64,000 nucleotides of DNA from the NCBI RefSeq assembly GCF_035994185.1, contig NZ_CP108538.1, positions 930,001-994,000 on the forward strand, read 5' to 3'. Position numbers and translations under genes: made by a program. Positions 34,993-44,443 of this stretch are shown here, piece after piece. Within the stretch, counting starts at the first letter, position 1; every line of letters starts with the position of its first letter. Source of the stretch: Streptomyces sp. NBC_01217. GTDB lineage: Bacteria; Actinomycetota; Actinomycetes; Streptomycetales; Streptomycetaceae. The notes beneath the pieces were generated by a model. It did no database searches. It had not been told where the DNA came from and worked only from the letters and a program-made list of their open reading frames with translations.

Positions 34993-37247
34993 TGAACGGA
35001 AGTACGGGGCGCAGACCCTTCGGACGTGGCAGGGCACGTGCCGCGGCCGCCGCGCTCTGCCTGCTCGCCGGAGCCCTGACCGCCGCCGCGTCCGGGGGCT
35101 CCCCGGCCGCGGCACTCACCCCACCTGTCTCCCTGACCGCGGACGACCTCACCACCTGGCAGACCAACGGCATCGTCTGGTCGATGGCCGCGTCGGATGC
35201 CGGTGTCGTCTACACCGGGGGCACCTTCTCCACCGTCCGGCCGCCGGACGCACCCGCCGGCACCTCCGAAGAGGCAGCGGTGAACTTCGCCGCGTTCGAC
35301 GCGGCGACCGGTGCGCCGACCGGCTGCAGCCTGTCGTTCACCCTCTCGTCGGGGACGGCGACGGTACGGGCGCTCGCGCTCTCCCCCGACCAGGAGACCC
35401 TGTACGTCGGCGGGCAGTTCGGCGCGGTGAGCGGGGTCGGGGTGAGCAATGTCGCCGCGATCGACACGGCGACCTGCACCCCGCGCCAGGACTTCAAGGT
35501 CTCCGTCTCCGCGACGGTACGGGCCCTGGCCGTCACGGACGACACCGTCTATCTGGGCGGCGACTTCAACACCGTGGCGGGACAGACCCGGAACAAGTTC
35601 GCCGCGGTCACCACGGGCGCCGCGCTGAAGCCGTGGACGGCCAACACCGACGAGGTGGGCCGGGCCGTGGAACTGACGCCCGACGGACAGCACGTGCTGA
35701 TCGGCGGTGACTTCTTCACCGTCAACGGCACCACGTCGCACGCGCTGGCCGTGGTGGACGCCACCACCGGGGCCCTCGCCAAGAGCTACCCCGGCTTCAT
35801 TCCGAACACCTCCACGGTGCAGGACCTGACGACGGACGCCACCGGCTTCTACACCGCCAACGAGGGTACCGGGGGCGGGGTCTTCGACGGCCGGATCGCG
35901 CTGGACCTCAGCACCTTCGAACAGCGCTGGCGGGACACCTGCCTGGGCGCCACCCAGGCCGTCCTGGTCCACAACGGCGTGCTGTACAGCGGGAGTCACG
36001 CGCACGACTGCGCCAGCATGGACGAGTTCCCCGACCAGCCGCGCAAGCATCTGCTGGCCCAGTCCGTCGACGACCCGAAGCTGCTCCCCTGGTTCCCGGA
36101 CACCAACGACGGCATCGGTGAGCCGGTCGGACCGCGGGTGATGGCGCAGACCGACAAGGGCGGCCACCACTATCTGTGGGTGGGCGGCGAGTTCACCACC
36201 GTCAACGGCTCCGCGCAGCAGAGCCTCACCCGGTTCGCCGACGGTCCCGACACCGGGGCACCCTGGGTACCGAACGTCAGCCTGTCCACGGTCGCCCCGG
36301 GCAAGGTGGAGGTCAACTGGCAGACGAGCTTCGACACCGACGACGGGGAGCTCACCTACCGGATCTACAAGGACGGCGCGAGCACCCCGGTGTACACGAC
36401 CACGGGTTACTCGCTGTTCTGGGACCGGCCGCAGCTGAGGTGGACCGATACGGACGTGGCCGCGGGCGAGACCCACTCCTACCGCATCAGCGCGAGTGAC
36501 GGCACCAACACCAGCGCCAAGTCCCCCGCCATGTCCGCCACCGTGGCGTCCGCGGCCGAGTCCTATCCGGCCAGGGTGCTGGCCGACGGCGCCTCGCTGT
36601 ACTGGCGCTACGACGAGGGCACCTCGACCTTCGCCGCGGACACCGGCGCCGGTCTCGACAACGGATTCCTGCGCAACTCCCCCGCCTACCGCCAGACTCC
36701 GGCCGCCGTCGCGGGTGCCTCGACCGCGATCGGCTTCAACGGATCGAGCCAGTACGCCTACAGCAACGAGCGGCACGCACAGCCCACCAGGTTCTCGCTG
36801 GAGACCTGGATCAAGACGACGACCACCAGAGGGGGGAAGATCATCGGCTTCGGCAATCTGACCATGCAGAACAGCAACCGGTACGACAAGCATGTGTACA
36901 TGCGCAATGACGGGCGGCTGAACTTCGGGGTCTACAGCGGCGGCACCAGAACCATCACGACGCCCGCCGCCTACAACGACGGCGCCTGGCACCATGTCGT
37001 CGCCACCCAGGGCGCCGGCGGCCTCGCGCTGTACGTGGACGGGCAGCTCCGTGCCTCGAACGCCCTGTACACCACCAACGAGAACTACAACGGCTACTGG
37101 CGGGTGGGCGGGGACAACCTGAACAGCTGGCCGAACCAGCCGACGAGCGGCTTCTTCGCCGGGCAGATCGACGAGACCGCCGTCTACCCGACCGCCCTGA
37201 GCAGCTCGCAGGTCAGTGCCCACTACGCCCTGAGGAATGGTGGATGA
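34992..37247 (+). CDS. secreted beta-propeller, FN3 and LamG protein
   Basis: A 751-residue exported protein. The signal peptide spans about residues 1-41 (ALCLLAGALTAAASGGSPAA). Repeated blades of the type VYTGGTFSTV, LYVGGQFGAVSG, VYLGGDFNTVAG and LIGGDFFTVNG form a propeller-like region (about 50-430). A fibronectin-III domain (about 433-520, VEVNWQTSFDTDDGELTYRI) and a C-terminal LamG/concanavalin-like jelly roll (about 535-750, AIGFNGSSQYAYSN, GAWHHVVATQGAGGLALYVDG) follow. It probably binds glycans at the cell surface, perhaps the polymer made by this locus. GGAG precedes the ATG. Confidence 0.88.
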   Translation: MNGSTGRRPFGRGRARAAAAALCLLAGALTAAASGGSPAAALTPPVSLTADDLTTWQTNGIVWSMAASDAGVVYTGGTFSTVRPPDAPAGTSEEAAVNFAAFDAATGAPTGCSLSFTLSSGTATVRALALSPDQETLYVGGQFGAVSGVGVSNVAAIDTATCTPRQDFKVSVSATVRALAVTDDTVYLGGDFNTVAGQTRNKFAAVTTGAALKPWTANTDEVGRAVELTPDGQHVLIGGDFFTVNGTTSHALAVVDATTGALAKSYPGFIPNTSTVQDLTTDATGFYTANEGTGGGVFDGRIALDLSTFEQRWRDTCLGATQAVLVHNGVLYSGSHAHDCASMDEFPDQPRKHLLAQSVDDPKLLPWFPDTNDGIGEPVGPRVMAQTDKGGHHYLWVGGEFTTVNGSAQQSLTRFADGPDTGAPWVPNVSLSTVAPGKVEVNWQTSFDTDDGELTYRIYKDGASTPVYTTTGYSLFWDRPQLRWTDTDVAAGETHSYRISASDGTNTSAKSPAMSATVASAAESYPARVLADGASLYWRYDEGTSTFAADTGAGLDNGFLRNSPAYRQTPAAVAGASTAIGFNGSSQYAYSNERHAQPTRFSLETWIKTTTTRGGKIIGFGNLTMQNSNRYDKHVYMRNDGRLNFGVYSGGTRTITTPAAYNDGAWHHVVATQGAGGLALYVDGQLRASNALYTTNENYNGYWRVGGDNLNSWPNQPTSGFFAGQIDETAVYPTALSSSQVSAHYALRNGG

Positions 37248-37939
37248 GGTATCCGTTCTTGGCCGGCGCCGCCGTCGTCGTACTGACGGCGGCGCTGGCC
37301 GCCTGCGGCTCGTCCTCCGACGGGCACAAGTCGGCGAGCGACGCCGCGGCCTCGGCCACCCGGGCCCCTGTCACCGCGCCATCGGCCGGTCCCGGCGACG
37401 CCGAATCCAGCGGCCCTTCGGCTCCGCGGACGAGCGAAGCACCGAAACTTCCCACCGATGAACTCACCCCGGCCACCGGCTCCTTCAACAAGAAGCAGAA
37501 GGAGTATCTGGTCGACCGGGTGCCCGAGGGCGTGGACCCGGCGGCCGTGCTCCAGACCGGACAGGAGACCTGCGACAAGCTGACGTACCTCGTGAAGGTC
37601 GACCGGGACACCGCGGTCGGCGCGATCGTGACGGGCGAGATCGCCGACGCCCGGCCCGCCGTCGAGCATCTGTGCACCCAGCACGCAGACCTGGTGCGGG
37701 AGGCCTCACGGGGGTACGCCGACGGCACGTACAAGGGCGACCAGGTCCGGCCGGGCCGCTACCGCGACGTCACTCCCACCGCGAACTGCGCCTGGCAGAT
37801 CACCGGGGCGGACGGCAGGACCCTCGTGTCGGGCTCCTCCCACTCCGGGAAGCGGGCCGAGATCACCGTCCCGAAGGCGGCCCGCGCCTTCACCTCCACA
37901 GGCTGCTACGCCTGGCTGCCCGAAGGAGACCATGGATGA
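37244..37939 (+). CDS. secreted lipoprotein of unknown function
   Basis: A 231-residue lipoprotein. The signal is MRYPFLAGAAVVVLTAALAAC, with a lipobox LAAC whose cysteine becomes lipid-modified. A Ser/Pro/Ala linker (about 22-75) leads to a globular domain with three further cysteines and a C-terminal part, VRPGRYRDVTPTANCAWQIT...CYAWLP, resembling small extracytoplasmic beta domains of actinobacteria. The start overlaps the propeller gene stop (ATGA), and its own stop overlaps the next glycosyltransferase start. It should act with them at the cell surface. Confidence 0.82.
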   Translation: MRYPFLAGAAVVVLTAALAACGSSSDGHKSASDAAASATRAPVTAPSAGPGDAESSGPSAPRTSEAPKLPTDELTPATGSFNKKQKEYLVDRVPEGVDPAAVLQTGQETCDKLTYLVKVDRDTAVGAIVTGEIADARPAVEHLCTQHADLVREASRGYADGTYKGDQVRPGRYRDVTPTANCAWQITGADGRTLVSGSSHSGKRAEITVPKAARAFTSTGCYAWLPEGDHG

Positions 37940-38763
37940 GCAAGCTGCCGATAGCCGTGGCGATCCCCACGAAGAACGAGGGGCTGAACATCGCCGAGGC
38001 CGTGAAGTCGGTGCTCGGCCACTTCGAGGCCGTCGTCGTCGTCGACTCGCACAGTACGGACGACACGGCGAAGATCGCCGAGGAGTGCGGGGCCGAGGTG
38101 GTCACGTACACCTGGGACGGCGGCCATCCGCGCAAGAAGCAGTGGTGCCTGGACCATGTCCGCACCGACCTGGACTGGATTCTGCTGCTCGACGGGGACG
38201 AGCGGCTCAGCCCCGGTCTGCTGGCCGAACTGCGGGAGATCTTCGCCGATCCCGGCGTGCCGAAGCCGGCGGCGTACGACATACCGCTCGGCTACTGGTT
38301 CTCGGGGAAGCGGCTGCGGCACGGCTACACCATCCGCAAGCGGTCGCTGACCGACCGCACCCGCTGCCGGTACCCGGAGGTGGGGGATCTCGACGCGCCG
38401 GGCATCGGCGAGGTCGAGGGCCACTACCAGCCGGTCGCCGAGTCGGCCGCCTCGCTCCGCAATCCGATCGAGCACCAGGACCTCGACCCGGTCACCGCCT
38501 GGTTCGAGCGGCACAACCGGTACTCGGACTGGGAGGCGTGGCTGGAGCACCATCCCGAGGTCAAGGAGCAGGTGCGGAGGGTGAAGTCGCGGCAGGGGCA
38601 GCTTTTCCACAAGGCGCCGTTCAAGCCCCTGGTGTCGTTCGCGTACATGTACGTGTACCGGCGGGGGTTCCTCGACGGGCGGGCGGGCTTCGACTTCGCG
38701 CTGGCGATGAGCTTCTACCGCTGGCAGATCGCTCTCAAGTCCCGTGAGGGGAAGACGGCTTGA
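37936..38763 (+). CDS. family 2 glycosyltransferase (WaaE-like)
   Basis: A 275-residue GT-A glycosyltransferase. It begins MSKLPIAVAIPTKNEGLNIAEAV and has VVVVDSHSTDDTAKIAEECGAEV, the DxD-like LLLDGDERLSP and RNPIEHQDLDPVTAWFERHNRYSDWEA, all typical of the WaaE/KdtX subgroup. It is cytoplasmic or membrane-associated and adds a sugar to the lipid-linked repeat unit. It is coupled to the lipoprotein gene (ATGA). Its 3' end overlaps the 3' end of the convergent glycosyltransferase gene by 29 bp (38735-38763). Confidence 0.9.
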   Translation: MSKLPIAVAIPTKNEGLNIAEAVKSVLGHFEAVVVVDSHSTDDTAKIAEECGAEVVTYTWDGGHPRKKQWCLDHVRTDLDWILLLDGDERLSPGLLAELREIFADPGVPKPAAYDIPLGYWFSGKRLRHGYTIRKRSLTDRTRCRYPEVGDLDAPGIGEVEGHYQPVAESAASLRNPIEHQDLDPVTAWFERHNRYSDWEAWLEHHPEVKEQVRRVKSRQGQLFHKAPFKPLVSFAYMYVYRRGFLDGRAGFDFALAMSFYRWQIALKSREGKTA

Positions 38764-39925
38764 CTCGGCGTCCCTTCCGGCGGACCACGTCCTCGTAGGT
38801 CCGCCGGAGGGTCCGGGTCACCACCTCGATGGTGAAGTCCGCATTGACCAGGTCCCAGGCGGCCTGGCCCGCCCGGTCGTTGGCCTCGGGTCCGAGGAGG
38901 TCCACGATCGCCGCGGCGACCTTGAGCGCGTTCCTCCCGTCCTCGCCGACACGGCTGTCGATCACCCGGCCCGCCCCCGCCGCCGCGACATCGGGGCCCA
39001 GGCCACAGGTGCGGGTGATGATCACGGGTGTGCCGACCGACATCGCTTCGAGTACGGAGACGCCCAGCGGTTCCTCGATCGACGGCAGTACATACACATC
39101 GGCCTGCCGTCCCGCCTCCAGGACCTCCTCGTGGTCGAGCGGCCCCACATGGTCGAGACTGTCCATCACCCCGAGCCTGCGGGCGAGTTCGAGGGTTCCG
39201 GGCAGGGCCCCGGTATCGGGACCGGCCAGCACGAACCGGGCGTCGGGGTACTCGGCCAGGACCATCGGCATCGCGGCGACGAAGTCCTCCGGCCGCTTGC
39301 GCTCCTGGATCCGGGCCAGGAAGAGGACCGTCGGCGGCCGCCCCGGCTCCCGGGCGGGCTTGCGCTCCTGCGGTCGGACGCCGTTGACCAGCCGTACGGT
39401 GCGGGTCAACGGCACAGGTGCGGCGACCGCGTTCACATCGAGGCGTTCCGTCTCGGTCAGATGCAGTACGGCGTCGGCTTGGCGCAGCACCTTGCGTACG
39501 CCCAGCAGATCGGTCAGCTGGGCGACCCGCTTCTCGGTCGGGTCCACCATGCCGTGCGTCTGGACGACCAGGGGGGTGCGGGAGGCCAGCGCGAGCAGCG
39601 CGGCAGGCAGCGTGACCAGGTCGCGCATCAGATGGACGTGGACGAGATCGGCGCCGCGCATCATCCGGCGGGCGGCGAGGAGCAGCGCCCCGGAGGTGAT
39701 GCCGCTGACCTCGAACATGGGGAGCAGATGGCGGGCCGGGAAGAGATGGACGGGCACTCCTTCGACCTCGCACGGCAGCCGGCCCTCGAAGCCGTCGCCC
39801 AGCGCCATGATGCGGGCGTCGTCGCCCCCGGCCCGCTGGACCTTCGACAGATTGAGCGCCACTCTCGTCGGGCCACCGAACGCATGGTCCGGGGTGTGCA
39901 GTGTGACGACGTGCAGGATCTTCAC
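38735..39925 (-). CDS. family 4 glycosyltransferase
   Basis: A 396-residue GT-B enzyme. The N-terminal domain starts VKILHVVTLHTPDHAFGGPTRVALNLSK and contains LVHVHLMRDLVTLPAALLAL. The C-terminal nucleotide-sugar domain has VLFLARIQERKRPEDFV and YVLPSIEEPLGVSVLEAMSVGTPVI, with the E-x7-E motif of GT4. The GTG start at 39925 is chosen because GAGGGG lies seven bases upstream; an in-frame ATG at 39958 has no ribosome site. It is convergent with the GT2 gene (29-bp overlap) and divergent from the polymerase gene. Confidence 0.9.
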   Translation of the reverse strand: MKILHVVTLHTPDHAFGGPTRVALNLSKVQRAGGDDARIMALGDGFEGRLPCEVEGVPVHLFPARHLLPMFEVSGITSGALLLAARRMMRGADLVHVHLMRDLVTLPAALLALASRTPLVVQTHGMVDPTEKRVAQLTDLLGVRKVLRQADAVLHLTETERLDVNAVAAPVPLTRTVRLVNGVRPQERKPAREPGRPPTVLFLARIQERKRPEDFVAAMPMVLAEYPDARFVLAGPDTGALPGTLELARRLGVMDSLDHVGPLDHEEVLEAGRQADVYVLPSIEEPLGVSVLEAMSVGTPVIITRTCGLGPDVAAAGAGRVIDSRVGEDGRNALKVAAAIVDLLGPEANDRAGQAAWDLVNADFTIEVVTRTLRRTYEDVVRRKGRRVKPSSPHGT

Positions 39926-40030
39926 CAGGGTTCCCCTCAACCTCGGCCGGTCATTCACAGACTAGTCATCCAAACCCCCCAAGTGGGTTGATTCGTTAGA
40001 GTGTTCACAGGACCACGGAACGGGGAGCAG

Positions 40031-41545
40031 ATGACGTCCGTGCACGAGGCGGCCCCGTCCGCACCCGCACCGCAGCACGGCCCGCGCAACCCGGTCCAGC
40101 CACCGGCGAAGCCCATGTCGTGGGCGATGCTTTCGCGGGCCCTGGCCGTGCCGCTCATCCTGGGCCTGGTCTGCTTCCTGCCCGCGGTGATCGCCGCGCA
40201 GCCCGGGACGGGCGTCCGGGACACCGCGTACTGGCTGCAGCTGGTACTGACCTGTTATGCGGGGGCCCGGCTCGCCACGATGATCCTGTCGACGCGACGA
40301 CGGCTGCTGCAGGGCGTGTTCTGGATGTTCGTGTACATCGCGATGGGGGTGGCACCGTTCGCGCAGGCGGTCATCGGGCAGACCCCCACCCCGATGGTCG
40401 GACCGCGATCGGATCTGATGACGGCCATCGCGCTGGTCCTGGTGGGGTGTGCCGCCTTCGACCTCGGGGCGCTGCTGGCGTCCCGGCGGCCGCTGCGCCG
40501 AAGGGCGACGGCACGCTCGGGGAGCGGTCCGGCGACCGCGCACCGGGGGCGGCTCAGGCTGCTGGTGGTGCTGGCCTTCGTGGCGAGCGGCTACTACGTC
40601 GTGAAGCTCGGCGGTCCCGCGATCTTCTTCACCAGCCGTCAGGAGATCAGCGCGTCGGTCGCGGTCAGCGGGGTGGCGTCGAGCGAGTCCAATGTGGGAT
40701 CCGCCTTCCTCAAGGGCTTCGGTACGGTGCCCGCGCTGCTGGCGCTGCTCTTCAGCACCCGCCGGCTGGTGACCTCGCGCAGGGCCCGGCGCTCGCCCTC
40801 GACGGTTCTGGTCTGGTGCGGTCTTGTGGTTGTCAACGTCATCGTCAACAACCCCGTCTCCAATGCCCGTTACTGGTTCCTGACCGTCCTGGTCTCGCTG
40901 CTGTTCACGGCGTTCCCGAGCAGTGCGGCGATGTACCGGTCGGTGCTGGCCATGGGGGTGGTCGGGGCGCTGGTGCTGTTCCCGTACGCGGACCGGTTCC
41001 GTTACGACAGCGCCGGGTACCGCCCGGTGGATTCGTCCTCGGTCTTCGAGCCGCTGGCCACCAAGGACTACGACCAGACGGTGATGTTCGCCAACACCAT
41101 CACCTGGGTCGACACCCGCGGCCACACCTATGGACGTCAACTGGCGGGCTCCGCACTGTTCTTCGTGCCCCGGTCGGTGTGGAGCGGCAAGCCGGAGGAC
41201 ACGGGGGTGCGCGTCGGTCAGTGGATGGGGATGAACATGACCAACCTGTCGGCGCCGCTGTGGACCGAGCTCTGGGTCGACTTCGGCGCGCCGGGCATGG
41301 TCGGCGGTCTCGCACTGATCGGGTACGCCGCCGCGCGCAGCGACCGGCGCTATGCGCGAGCGGTTTCGCGGGACGGCCCGGGTCCCGGCAGTGTTCTGGC
41401 CGTCGCCGCGCCGCTGATCGCCGGGTACACCTTCATTCTGCTGCGCGGGCCGCTGCTGCAGTCCGTCGGGAAGCTGGCGATCGCGGTGCTCTGTCTGCTG
41501 CTGATCACCAGCTTCAGGAGCCGGAGCGGACCGCGTTCGCACTGA
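40031..41545 (+). CDS. Wzy-like O-antigen/exopolysaccharide polymerase
   Basis: A 504-residue membrane protein with about ten to twelve predicted helices and a large outside loop (about residues 325-400, containing DTRGHTYGRQLAG, FVPRSVWSGKPEDTGVRVGQ and SAPLWTELWVDFG). That pattern (R-x-n, W-E-Y-like loop) is typical of Wzy polymerases. These join lipid-linked repeat units outside the membrane. The start is ATG 40031 after CGGGGAGCAG. The upstream gap has a possible -10 (TAGAGT at about 39997). Its 3' end overlaps the convergent flippase gene by 32 bp. Confidence 0.85.
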   Translation: MTSVHEAAPSAPAPQHGPRNPVQPPAKPMSWAMLSRALAVPLILGLVCFLPAVIAAQPGTGVRDTAYWLQLVLTCYAGARLATMILSTRRRLLQGVFWMFVYIAMGVAPFAQAVIGQTPTPMVGPRSDLMTAIALVLVGCAAFDLGALLASRRPLRRRATARSGSGPATAHRGRLRLLVVLAFVASGYYVVKLGGPAIFFTSRQEISASVAVSGVASSESNVGSAFLKGFGTVPALLALLFSTRRLVTSRRARRSPSTVLVWCGLVVVNVIVNNPVSNARYWFLTVLVSLLFTAFPSSAAMYRSVLAMGVVGALVLFPYADRFRYDSAGYRPVDSSSVFEPLATKDYDQTVMFANTITWVDTRGHTYGRQLAGSALFFVPRSVWSGKPEDTGVRVGQWMGMNMTNLSAPLWTELWVDFGAPGMVGGLALIGYAAARSDRRYARAVSRDGPGPGSVLAVAAPLIAGYTFILLRGPLLQSVGKLAIAVLCLLLITSFRSRSGPRSH

Positions 41546-42758
41546 CGGGTGCCTTTTGTGCCGGGGTACGGCGTCTGAGCCGGGCCACCCGGGTCCACGT
41601 GGCCGCCGCCTTGCACACGGACCCCAGGCACAGGCCCCAGGCGGCACCCGGCACCCCGCCGAGCACATAGCCGCCGGTGAGGAAGGCGACGGCGGCAAGC
41701 GAGAAGACCACCTGGATGGAGAGGGTCGTACGGGGGTCGAGCAGCCGCAGCGCCAGCAGCCCGCAGGTGCCGACGGCCATCGCCGCGTACTGGCTGCCGG
41801 TCGCCGGGAGCAGTGCGGCCGCCGTGGGCCAGGTGTCGCCGAGCAGTTGGCGCCCGATCGTGTCGGGCAGCAGGGCTAGCGCGGTGGCCCAGGCGCCGGC
41901 TGTCGCGGCCAGGACGGCGGCGAGCGTCGCCGTCGCGCGTACCCTGCGCCGCTCGGAGTCGAGGCGGCCGAGCAGGGGCGGGCCGAAGCCGGTGGCCGAG
42001 GTGAACAGCACGTTCAGCGGCCCGAAGAGGGTGGTCGCGCCACGCAGGGCGCCGACCACCAGCGGGTTGCCGACCATGCCGAGTGCGAGCACGGAGAGCT
42101 GACTGGTGGCGTTGCCCACCCCGAACTCCACGACGAAGCGCCGCCCCAGATGGCCCCTTCGCAGCAGGACCCCTGGCCGCAGCGGCGAATTCGCCACCCG
42201 GCGGTGCAGCAGGGCGGCCGACAGCAGCAGGGCGGGCAGCGCGGACAGCCCCCAGACGGTGACGAGCCGGGCGGCCGGGGCACCGTACGGCTGCACGGAC
42301 AGCGCGCCCAGGACACAGATCAGCCTGAGGACGTCGCTCGCCAGTGCCAGGTGGGGCAGGTGCAGCGTGGAGAAGGCGTACCGCATGGTGTCCTGCCCCA
42401 GGACCACCGGGAGCACGAGCCCCAGCACCATCAGGGCGCGTGCGGTGGCTCCGGGCAGCGGCAGGCAGACGAGGGCGAGCAGCGCGCCGAGCGCCGACGC
42501 GGCGAGCAGGGTGAAGGCGACCGCCGACCGGCACGCGCCGCGTACCTCCTCGCCCTCGCCGCGCCGCAGCACGAGCGGCTGCCCGGTGTACGCGCCGAAC
42601 ACCCCCAGCAGCACCGTGAAGACGAGGTAGACCGCCGAGAAGCGGGCGAAGTCGGCCACGGTGGAGAGCCGGGCGGCGGCCACCAGCACCAGGATGTTGG
42701 TGAGCGCCGCCACGCCCTGGTCCGCGACCGAGCAGACGATCGCGGTCCGTGCCCTCAT
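41514..42758 (-). CDS. Wzx-like polysaccharide flippase
   Basis: A 414-residue membrane protein with about 12 predicted helices of the MOP/polysaccharide-transport type. It begins MRARTAIVCSVADQGVAALTNILVLVAAARLST, with further paired helices and a basic C-terminal tail. It should flip the undecaprenyl-linked repeat unit to the outer face before polymerisation. Its start overlaps the stop of the Wzz-like gene upstream (ATGA, 42755-42758), so it is translationally coupled to chain-length control. No enzymatic motif is present. Confidence 0.88.
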   Translation of the reverse strand: MRARTAIVCSVADQGVAALTNILVLVAAARLSTVADFARFSAVYLVFTVLLGVFGAYTGQPLVLRRGEGEEVRGACRSAVAFTLLAASALGALLALVCLPLPGATARALMVLGLVLPVVLGQDTMRYAFSTLHLPHLALASDVLRLICVLGALSVQPYGAPAARLVTVWGLSALPALLLSAALLHRRVANSPLRPGVLLRRGHLGRRFVVEFGVGNATSQLSVLALGMVGNPLVVGALRGATTLFGPLNVLFTSATGFGPPLLGRLDSERRRVRATATLAAVLAATAGAWATALALLPDTIGRQLLGDTWPTAAALLPATGSQYAAMAVGTCGLLALRLLDPRTTLSIQVVFSLAAVAFLTGGYVLGGVPGAAWGLCLGSVCKAAATWTRVARLRRRTPAQKAPVSANAVRSGS

Positions 42759-44443
42759 CTGCGTCCCATGGTGGAGTCGAAGGTGCGCAGGCCGAGCGTC
42801 TCGGCCGGGTCACCGGTGTGCTCCGGGCCGCCGCGGCCCTCCCCGTCGTCCCGGCCCGGCGCGGAGCCGGACCGGCCGCCGGTGTGGCGCCTGCCGGCCT
42901 TCTTGCGGGTCCGGCGCTCGTAGCGGCTGCGGCCGGGGTGCAGCAGGGCGCCGAGCACGGAGCCCCCGGCCGCCCCGATGATCTCGCGGATCCGCTCCAG
43001 GTCGCTGCGGTGCACCTCGCGCGGGTCGCAGACCACGACGACGCCCTCCACGCGGTCGATCAGTGCGACGGCGTCGGCGTACGAGAGGACGGGCGGGGCC
43101 AGCACGATGACGACGGCGCCGGGCCGGTCGCCCTCGGCGACGATCCGTCCGACGGGGGCGGAGGTCAGGGCCCGCGGCACGTTGTCCGTGCGCCGGCCCG
43201 CTATCAGGGTGAAGGCGCCCGACCCCGGGACGTCCACATTCATCCGGCTGTCCGACGGCCAGGCCCGTTCGCCCTCCGACGCCCAGCGCGGCCCGGCGCC
43301 CTGCACGGCCGGGCCGAGGTCCCTGGCCAGCGAGGGGGTACGCAGATCGGCCTCGACGAGGAGCACGTCACGCCCCATCTCGGCGAAGGCCGCGGCCAGG
43401 TTGACCGCGGCGGCGGCCGCCGCGTCGCCGTCGCCGCGCGGGGCCGTGACCAGGAGTCTGCGGCGCTGGGCGAACGAGGGGTCGTAGGCGAGCCGGAAGG
43501 CGACCGCCCGGTACTCCTCGGCGAGCCTGCTCCCGCTCCGTCCGATCGCCAGCAGCCCGCCCGCGGCCGCCCGTTCCCTGGGCAGGGTGCCGAGCAGCGG
43601 GGCGCCGAGCGAACGGACCAGCTCCCTGGTGGACCGCACGGCCGGGTCGAAGACCAGCCGTACCCACGACAGGAGCAGTCCGAGCGCGAGTCCGACCACG
43701 CCGCCGAGTCCCAGCAGCAGGGGCAGCCCCGCGCCGGTGGGCTCGGTCGGTACGACGGGCTTCTTCGTCAGATAGCCGGGGGTGGTGTCCAGGGCACGCA
43801 ACTCGGAGATCTTCCGGCTGAGTTCGGAGATCGAGACCACGAGGTTGGCCCGGGCGCTGGTCACGTCATTGCTCGTGCCGTCCTGTTGCGCCAGTTGGTC
43901 GCGCTGTTCGGTGAGGGGCTTCAGCTGGGCGCGGTAGCCGTCGACCATGTTGGCGATGCTGTCCTCGGTGCGCTGTCTGCGGATCTCCAGGTAGGCGTCG
44001 GCGAGCGCCTCGGCCCGTGCCTTGGCCAGGGCGGGGGTGCGCCCGGTGTAGGAGAAGCGGAGCACGAGGGTGTTCGGCGGGTTCGTGACCTGGAGGCCGG
44101 AGAGCAGGTTCCCGACCTCCACCCGGTCGCCGTGTGCGGCCAGGGAGCCGACGGCCAGGGTGCCGACGGTGTCGCTGACGGCGGTCTGCCGTTCGGAGCC
44201 GATGTTGATCCCCTTGTCGGCGGAGGCGCCCGCGGCGAAGGGGTCCGAGGCGGCGGAGCGTACGACCACTTCGCCGGTCGATGTGTAGCTCTCCTCGCCG
44301 CTGAGGGCGAGCCAGCCACCGCCGAGCAGTCCGAGGACCACGCCGGAGGCGAGCAGTGCGCGGTAGCGCAGGAGCTGGCGGAACTGGTCCCTCAGCAACG
44401 CGGGTTCGTCCTGGTCCTCCAGGGCGCGGATCGGCTGGGTCAT
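42755..44443 (-). CDS. Wzz/BY-kinase-like chain-length protein with inactivated ATP site
   Basis: A 562-residue polysaccharide co-polymerase. The N-terminal Wzz part has two membrane helices (about 32-48 and 238-260) around an extracytoplasmic coiled-coil region. A BY-kinase-like (CpsD/Wzc) domain follows (about 275-500). The domain is recognisable but its ATP motifs are degraded: Walker A reads APRGDGDAAA at 334-343 (the Lys-Ser/Thr of G-E-G-K-S-T is replaced), Walker A' reads LLVEADLRTP (Asp to Glu at 364) and Walker B reads VVIVLAPPV (Asp lost). There is no C-terminal tyrosine cluster. It probably works as a structural regulator, not a kinase. It is coupled to genes on both sides by ATGA overlaps. 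Confidence 0.88.
   Translation of the reverse strand: MTQPIRALEDQDEPALLRDQFRQLLRYRALLASGVVLGLLGGGWLALSGEESYTSTGEVVVRSAASDPFAAGASADKGINIGSERQTAVSDTVGTLAVGSLAAHGDRVEVGNLLSGLQVTNPPNTLVLRFSYTGRTPALAKARAEALADAYLEIRRQRTEDSIANMVDGYRAQLKPLTEQRDQLAQQDGTSNDVTSARANLVVSISELSRKISELRALDTTPGYLTKKPVVPTEPTGAGLPLLLGLGGVVGLALGLLLSWVRLVFDPAVRSTRELVRSLGAPLLGTLPRERAAAGGLLAIGRSGSRLAEEYRAVAFRLAYDPSFAQRRRLLVTAPRGDGDAAAAAAVNLAAAFAEMGRDVLLVEADLRTPSLARDLGPAVQGAGPRWASEGERAWPSDSRMNVDVPGSGAFTLIAGRRTDNVPRALTSAPVGRIVAEGDRPGAVVIVLAPPVLSYADAVALIDRVEGVVVVCDPREVHRSDLERIREIIGAAGGSVLGALLHPGRSRYERRTRKKAGRRHTGGRSGSAPGRDDGEGRGGPEHTGDPAETLGLRTFDSTMGRR

Noticed and set aside
34617..37223. An 868-codon minus-strand frame over the propeller protein gene
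   Set aside because: It is antisense to a recognisable secreted protein, with GR/GG-rich composition and no domain.
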